Made by a program: the position numbers and the translations under genes. From Symbiodinium natans (Eukaryota; Sar; Dinophyceae; Suessiales; Symbiodiniaceae): 62,500 nucleotides of DNA. The stretch is taken from contig CAJNDS010000270.1 of assembly GCA_905221605.1 (NCBI GenBank), forward strand, positions 50,001-112,500. The letters are read 5' to 3'. Numbering within the stretch: position 1 is the first letter of the stretch; every line of letters begins with the position of its first letter. Shown in pieces: positions 56,801-62,500 of the stretch. A model generated the notes under the pieces. That model was not told the origin of the DNA and ran no database searches. It saw only the letters and a program-made list of their open reading frames with translations.

Positions 56801-57500
56801 GCCTCCCGGTCCAGCTGGTCCTGACGGCCTTTAAGGTCTCTCTTTACAAGGTACATATGAGCACACTTGGTAACTTGTTGTTGAAGAGTGTGTTCTGCGC
56901 TGTTTACAGCAAGCTGCTCGCTGCTACAGGCCTGGGCACTGTACCAGGCTTAGCTACGCTCCGAACGATTGCTGTTCTTGCGCGGCCGTGCCGTGCAGTG
57001 GGAGTGATGAGCAACTAAGGTCCTCATCTGCTGATTTGAGCTAAAGATTTCTTTTGGTTTCTTTGGGATGGTTTGGCAGCAGCGAGCTGCCCGATGGTAC
57101 ATCACGATCTTCGGCGTCTGCCATTCTCTGAATTTACCCCCCCCCCCCCCAAACTTAGTTACACAGTCAGCTTCACAATTGAGATGGGCCGAGCGCAGAG
57201 GCTGAACACTGTAATGTGTAATGTCAGCCTTACCTAACTAGCTCCAAGATGCTCCAAAACTGACTTCGTATCTGCATCGAAGCGTCCTCTTCCATCTGTA
57301 GCGCAGTCCAGGCATGGGAAGACAGGCTGGTATCCATGGTGATTCAGGACGAACCGTTACTCAGGGATTCCATTGATTGGACAGGAAAGGTCTATTTCTT
57401 GAATGTAAGGGATGCGAGGCTCTGTCGGTCAGATGCCTCACAAAGCTATCAAGCTGCGGCTCCGGATAGTTGCAACACTGTCTCCATGTACCCTTGCATT
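53860..57500. other. Weak frames on both strands
   Basis: Minus frames 54634-54446 (hydrophobic start) and 55510-55166, and a plus frame of 155 codons at 56551-57018, are open. The plus frame is the only long plus-strand candidate here; no motif supports any of them. A C-run lies at about 57138-57151. Confidence 0.25.
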
Positions 57501-57743
57501 GGATTCAGCGGCTAAGCAGAACTGCACTGCGAGAAGGCCATGTATGTGAGGCACGCTGCTATAAACTCACGCGGACATGTCTCACATGCAGCAGGAAGCA
57601 GGGCAAGACTGAGAAGGCTGTGGCCTGACACGAACTGATGGAACTGGGCAGGTGGCATCGAGCCATGGCAGGCTTCTCGACTCCTTCGATGCCTGCGGCA
57701 ATGAGCTCTGTTGTCGCAGCGACGTAAACTGAATGCAGCTTGC

Positions 57744-58154
57744 TTACGGCTCATGGGCCTGTCCTGCGACATCAGGAACCATTGAATCATGGTTGGGACT
57801 CCCCAGAAGGCTAAGCTCCACCATCGATTTAGCTCTGTGGAAAGAACGACTTTCCAGAATAGACAATTCTGTGACCGAGGTCGAGACCCCCCTGCCCGAC
57901 TCAGGAAGAACCTGATCGAGAACTGCACGGTGAGCAGTGGCAATCAGTGACACCCTGAGCATGAGCGATAAGAGTGGGCAGATGCTGTCTGCATGGCCTG
58001 CTAATCCCCCAGTCAGCCAAGCCACGGGGAAAGGCGGTGCTCGAGTGAAAGACTCGCCCGAGATCCGGGGAAGGATCTGAGCAAAAAGCTGCCAATTCTG
58101 CCGCAACACGCAATTGCTGCCTGGCCGTGGGCGTAGCCCTAGTCTTGGGCTCAT
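57744..58154 (-). CDS. Candidate long exon, unknown
   Basis: 136-codon minus frame with ADSICPLLSLMLRVSLIATA and VTELSILESRSFHRAKSM. No family. Confidence 0.3.
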   Translation of the reverse strand: MSPRLGLRPRPGSNCVLRQNWQLFAQILPRISGESFTRAPPFPVAWLTGGLAGHADSICPLLSLMLRVSLIATAHRAVLDQVLPESGRGVSTSVTELSILESRSFHRAKSMVELSLLGSPNHDSMVPDVAGQAHEP

Positions 58155-58302
58155 GCCGGAACCGCATTACCAGTTCGATCTGACATGACCTGGCAATGCA
58201 GATACTGCTCTACCTGCCTAAGATTTTGCAGCGAGCAGAGTTGCTCCGCTAGTCGCTTCGGCAGTTGCTAAGTCCACTATTAGTGGACTTAGTCTAAGTC
58301 CA

Positions 58303-58740
58303 CTAAGTTATCTTGCTCGTCTGGTCAAGAAGCTGTCGATTGCTAGCAGATGGCTGCCAGAAACCATTCGCACACTGCGGAGCCGACCTGCTTGCCGTCT
58401 TCCCATGATTGTGGGAAGAAGCGAACAGCTCTACCCTTGAGCCAATACTTTGCAAGGCGCTGCGGGCTTTGAGCAACACAAGTTCCTCCAGCTTTGGGTA
58501 TGCATGAGTACGACAAGTGTCAGTGGAATACCGAGGCAGTAGATCTCCGGCTTCAGGGAACCTCCCTCTCCAGTCAATACCTGCACAGGGAGTAACGAGC
58601 ACTCTACGCTTTGGGCCCTCTTTTTGTGCATGGACGGGTTCATTAATGGCAATTCGAGCAGCTGAACTGTCGGAGTTTGGCCAGACCCGCATCAGCTGAT
58701 CAGGCAAGCGACTGCAGGTTGCTAGGACGGCATGGAACAC
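58303..58740 (-). CDS. Candidate long exon, unknown
   Basis: 145-codon minus frame with YPKLEELVLLKARSALQSIG. Good codon bias, no family. Confidence 0.33.
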   Translation of the reverse strand: MFHAVLATCSRLPDQLMRVWPNSDSSAARIAINEPVHAQKEGPKRRVLVTPCAGIDWRGRFPEAGDLLPRYSTDTCRTHAYPKLEELVLLKARSALQSIGSRVELFASSHNHGKTASRSAPQCANGFWQPSASNRQLLDQTSKIT

Positions 58741-58744
58741 AAAA

Positions 58745-59086
58745 GCATAGCACTGCCGTGCTTATGCCACATATGCCTTCGACCCATAGACTTGCGGGAC
58801 TGAAACTCGGATGACGAGAACGCCACTTGTGCTCTACGCTTGGGAAGCCAACTTCACGAACTGAAACCAAGTTCTGAAATTTTGCTGTTTCGTTGACAAG
58901 AGCATTGGCAACAGGCGGTTTCTTGCTCGCTGCCAATGCGCTTCCCATTCGCTCCCCGCTGCCAATTTCAGCCGCCATGACGCGAAGTCGGCGGTAGCTT
59001 ACTGCGACCAGAATCTCAGAAGAGACTTCCCGCATCTTTAATTTCAGTGATGTCTTAGTACTATTGATGCATTGCCAAGACAGCAC
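58745..59086 (-). CDS. Candidate exon, unknown
   Basis: Minus frame with MREVSSEILVAVSYRRLRVM and ALVNETAKFQNLVSVREVG. Could be an upstream exon of the 58.3-58.7 kb candidate. No family. Confidence 0.3.
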
Positions 59087-59131
59087 GGGGAGTCTTCAGA
59101 AATACCAGCATGTTTGCATGTTGGGTGCTCG

Positions 59132-59827
59132 TTAAAGCTCGAACACCAACATTGGCCACACAGAAGGACATCGGGCCGAGTCACCCGACGTAGACCCCAA
59201 AACTCCCAAAACTCTCAACCCCACGCTGAAACAACAGGGCCCAAAAATCGAGCACATCCTGAACACCATAGAGGGTCTGTTCCTCCTGAAGGCCCTCCTA
59301 CTGAGCCTCACATGGAAGCACCAGCCTTTTGTTGGCACCGCCATGGATGTGACTGGGCAAACCAGGACCCAGACCAATCCGCAGTGAAGCATATAAGTTG
59401 ATGGCTCTGGAGGACTTAGGGGACGTGAGCCCGTGAGCCCCTTCAGAAGCTTTGACACGAAGATTGGTCTAAGCTAATTGTCAAGCGATGTCAAGCACCT
59501 TGGAGCTCCACAGCATTCAAGCTCATCTTTCAGTCAGGGGCATAGCACCATTAGAATCCTGGATATGACTCGGCATTCCTATGCTGGAGGGCCACAGGGT
59601 CTCGACCTTACCGGTGCACGGCCTCGCGAGGCAAAAATCGAATTTCCCAGAAGGCCTGCAAAATGGATCATTTGCTGCGAAATAGATGGCTGCAATACTT
59701 CATGAGGTGTCCAGCTCCGCGGGGCATCAACCCTGGGCAGGTAGATGCTGCTGTGAGAAAGCCGCAAAGCCCAGAAGGTCATTACCGACAAAAAGACAGC
59801 GGTTGTCGTTGCACTGCCCTGTGTCAC
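59132..59827 (-). CDS. Weak candidate exons
   Basis: Minus frames 59458-59132 (hydrophobic segment) and 59827-59579 are open; no motif. Confidence 0.22.
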
Positions 59828-59897
59828 TGTACAGGTATTGTAGACTCAATGGCAGAACACAAAGGGCCTTCGAGCCTGAGCTGGCCAGCCTGAGCTT

Positions 59898-60362
59898 TCA
59901 GCACCGAGCATTGCACATCAATAAGTGCTGGGTTGGCTGGGCTCCCAACACATCGGGAGGCTGGAAAGGGCATGGCAAGTCCTGCAAGATTTTGCAAAGT
60001 TGACACTTCTTCAGTTCAATAAAAGGGTTTTCGCGACCCGGGAACACTCGGAGCTCAAGCAAGGCTGCAAATCCCGATCGAGCTGCCGTGACTAGTTTGT
60101 CATAAAGCAGCCAAAATGGGCAAGTTGACAGATGACAGCAGTACATGAGCACATCCTCGGCTTTCGGGGAAAGCCACGGAGAGACGCCCGACGAAGAAGA
60201 CAGACCTGCAGAAGGCCTTGGCAAGTCTAGGAAACCGAAGCGACAGCAAAGTGGATCCCCTTCTGGCAGTGGCCCTTCACCGGGACTCAGCTCGGGCTCC
60301 GGACGCCTTAGTCCAAGCTCCTGCAGCCAGAAAAAGAGTACGAGTGCTGTGTGGCCTCCCAT
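59898..60362 (-). CDS. Candidate long exon, unknown
   Basis: 154-codon minus frame with WLLYDKLVTAARSGFAALLE and a Cys-containing CQLCKILQDLPC. A plus frame (60145-60609) of Ser/Pro/Arg-rich type overlaps. No family. Confidence 0.33.
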   Translation of the reverse strand: MGGHTALVLFFWLQELGLRRPEPELSPGEGPLPEGDPLCCRFGFLDLPRPSAGLSSSSGVSPWLSPKAEDVLMYCCHLSTCPFWLLYDKLVTAARSGFAALLELRVFPGRENPFIELKKCQLCKILQDLPCPFQPPDVLGAQPTQHLLMCNARC

Positions 60363-60419
60363 CGTTCGAAGTGCTCCTTTCGTGGTTCAGGACTTTGCAA
60401 CCTTGATCTCCTTTCCGTT

Positions 60420-60850
60420 TCGTCGTCGTCGTCATCGCCGTCGTCGTCGTCCCCGTCCGCGTCCGCGTCCACGTCCGCTTCCCCGTCCTCCTCCCCGTCC
60501 CTGTCCCCGTCCCCGTCCTCGTCCCCGTCCCCGTCCTCGTCGCCATCGCTGTCGCCGTCGCCGCCGGTCGCGCTTCGCGGTTCACGATTCGCGGCTCGCG
60601 GCTCACTAATCGCTGCTCCCTGTTCGCCGTGCCCTGTGCCGCTTGCCGCTTGCCGCTGGCCGCTGGCCGCTTGCCGCTGGCCGCTGGCCGCTGGCCGCTT
60701 GCGGCTGCTGCTGTTGCTGTTGCTGTTGATGTTGATGTTGCTGTTTGTGTTCGTGTTTGTGTTCGTGTGCGTGTGTGTTTGTGCGTTTGCTTGTTCGGTT
60801 GTTGTTGCTGTTGTTGCTGTTGCTCGTCGCAGCCGGCGGCAGCCAGGGAT
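60420..60850 (+). repeat. Compound simple-sequence block
   Basis: Successive blocks of CGTCGT, CCGTCC/CCCGTC, GCTGGCCGCTTGCC and TGTTGC(T)/GTTCGTG units. All three frames on both strands are open and low complexity. Confidence 0.9.
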
Positions 60851-60914
60851 GTAGCTTGAGGGGTAAGGGGTTTGGGATTTAAACCCCCTCTGAGAGCAAC
60901 AGGAACCAAAATTA

Positions 60915-61450
60915 TTGGGACAGTACAGCGTTTTTGCACGACTGGAACCCAAAGGAAAGAGCAAAGACCGCGGTACTGTCCCAAGAAGCTCCAAAAACAA
61001 ATCTTTTCAGGGTCTCCAGAATTGGAGACCACAAAGCTTGGGACAGTACAGTGTTTGCACGACTGGAACCAAAAAGATTGGGACAGTGCAGCACTTCAAG
61101 CCCTTCAGGTGCAGAAAACTCTGTACTGTCCCAATGTCTTGGGCCTAGATGAGCTTTTTGTTGCTGTACTCTCCACAGTACGGCACTTCAGCCCCTTCAG
61201 GTGCAGAAAACACAGTACTATCCGAAGTTGTTGGGGACGGATGTGCAAAAACGCTGTGCTGTCCCAATCTTTTTGGGGACGAAGGTGCAAACATGCTGTA
61301 CTGTCCCAAACTCTGTGCCTCCGGAGACCCAGAAAAGATTTTTTGGAGTTTTCTGGGAACGTCCAGCGTTTTTGCACGACTGGAACCAACAAGATTGGGA
61401 CATTACAGCACTTCAGGCCCTTCAGGTGCAGAAAACGCTGTACTGTCCAT
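60915..61450. repeat. Array of direct and inverted GGGACAGTACAGC units
   Basis: Plus-sense units with GGGACAGTACAGCGTTTTTG (60917) and variants at 61040 and 61078, each followed by GCACGACTGGAACC or a CCCTTCAGGTGCAG module. Minus-sense units (CGCTGTACTGTCCC and variants) at about 60973, 61121, 61251, 61295 and 61435. AGCTCCAAAAACAAATCTTT (60988) is mirrored near 61330-61350 as an AAAGATTTTTTGGAG-type sequence. The whole has partial dyad symmetry; function unknown. Confidence 0.85.
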
Positions 61451-61527
61451 GCAGCATTATTAACCATGTCAGTTCATGGAATTCAATGAATATTGTTGGT
61501 ATAAAATTGAAAACGTGAAGGGGGGTT

Positions 61528-61568
61528 AGCATACATATACATATATATATGTATATATATGCTATGTA
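61528..61568. repeat. AT-rich palindrome
   Basis: ATACATATATATATGTAT-type self-complementary stretch. Confidence 0.85.
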
Positions 61569-61717
61569 TAATTGTGTTTTTCTGATACTTGACGGCCATG
61601 CTGCCACTGCATCCCTTGGTCATAGCATCCATGCCCCAACGATGATAACGTGCAAGGTATATATCAGTGCAGCCAATCCCGTGCATGCGTCGTGGCATTT
61701 CGGGGCATACCAGCATG

Positions 61718-62236
61718 CTACACGCGGTGTGGACTTCCGCGAGCACAGCGTAAATTACAGATCACGTTGAGACAACCTGAAACCGAGCCTGAATCTATTT
61801 GGCGCGAGGGCGTCGGAGTCTGCACCTTCCGGAGGACAAACAATCGAGATATCACGACGTGTCGCAGATGCTGGGACTCGATGAAAGCAAGAAAGAAGCG
61901 GCGACTTCGCTTGCAACGTTCGCACTCTCCAAATTGGGGAAGGCGGGCCGCTGCACGGCTCCAACTTGGTACGCTGGGCGCATCAGAGACCTGCGCGAAC
62001 ATGCGCAGAGCTTCGCAGAGCCCAGAGGGGTGAACATTTCACGTGCAACATCGTGCAACCCTTCCCGGAGCCAGGCTTTTGTAGGGTCATGCTGCATGCT
62101 GTTCGAGGGTTTCCAAAGCCCCCACGGGCTTCTTCAATTCGTTGGTGAAAGCACCGAAAATCACCTAAAGATTGCCAGCGCTGCAACTATCCAATTGTCC
62201 TGCAATCTTAATGGCGTACCACCCGGAAGCCATTAG
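61718..62236. other. Overlapping open frames on both strands
   Basis: A 145-codon plus frame (61799-62236, TTG start) and two minus frames (62002-61718 and 62097-61852) are all open with good codon bias. No motif decides between them. Confidence 0.35.
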
Positions 62237-62476
62237 TTTGTGTAGGCGACAGCAATCCTTCACAGTGATGTCAAGCTCTGTGCTGGCCAGCTGCTTGGCA
62301 CAGGGGGCACAGAACAAAAAAGGTACAAGACAAAAGGTGTACCGAGTGCCGTGATAGCAGTGCCAGCAGATGACCCATGAATTGATCCACCTCTGTGCCT
62401 TCCTTCTGTTAGATAATAAGCATCCGTGCTCACCCACTTCGGGCAAGCAGGCTGAAATCTGCTGCGAAACACTCAC
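62165..62476 (-). CDS. Candidate exon at window edge
   Basis: Minus frame with LASTELDITVKDCCRLHKLM after a hydrophobic, Cys-containing segment. May continue beyond the window. No family. Confidence 0.3.
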   Translation of the reverse strand: MSVSQQISACLPEVGEHGCLLSNRRKAQRWINSWVICWHCYHGTRYTFCLVPFLFCAPCAKQLASTELDITVKDCCRLHKLMASGWYAIKIAGQLDSCSAGNL

Positions 62477-62500
62477 CCAGTCGGATGGATGAAGAGCACC

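Noticed and set aside
60100-60125. CCATTTTGGCT on the minus strand, like the dinoflagellate spliced leader
   Set aside because: Only about 11 bases match, neither the CCGTAG start nor the CTCAAG end is present, and it lies inside an open minus frame. Chance match is likely.
60145-60609. 154-codon Ser/Pro/Arg-rich plus frame
   Set aside because: The second half is simple repeat and the first half overlaps a better minus frame.

Overview
The window looks like nuclear DNA of a dinoflagellate, most likely a Symbiodiniaceae-type alga. The clues are genes cut into many short exons (about 20-290 nt) by short introns, frequent GC-AG introns (plus one probable GA-AG), TTTAGGG-type telomere-like motifs, a U6 snRNA copy attached to a repeat element, and almost all credible exons on the minus strand, as in the unidirectional gene clusters of these algae. 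Nothing prokaryotic, plasmid-like or CRISPR-like was seen.

All gene models were built by hand: exons were accepted when protein motifs, splice dinucleotides and reading phase agreed. The best are two adjacent major-facilitator transporters on the minus strand: a complete ten-exon ProP-like gene (3011 to 467, 482 codons plus stop) and, upstream of it, a GLUT/hexose-type sugar porter (about 8841 to 3390) with most of its motifs in order. Further models are a small HPD-containing J-domain protein (about 19.9-19.2 kb), an unnamed helical protein whose four exons join in phase (27141-26349), an MFS-type C-terminus (33.6-33.3 kb) and an unnamed multi-exon protein (about 39.27-37.6 kb). Many other open, GC3-rich minus-strand segments between 16 and 62 kb are listed as low-confidence exon candidates; several overlap equally open frames, so they are not settled genes.

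The region 10.4-13.5 kb is repeat territory: a long pyrimidine tract, a degraded minus-strand ORF of about 670 codons broken at homopolymers, and directly upstream of it a 3'-truncated U6 copy, flanked by a (CTT)n tract and two related GC-rich modules. Other repeats include a TA-flanked inverted-repeat element (about 40.47-40.79 kb), a mixed direct/inverted repeat (21.1-21.4 kb), a C-rich tract (37.3-37.5 kb), many 10-12 bp minisatellites, and an unusual array of direct and inverted GGGACAGTACAGC-type units at 60.9-61.45 kb.

The two transporters would act in membranes: one resembles compatible-solute/organic-ion symporters, the other hexose carriers. No wider pathway can be read from the cluster.
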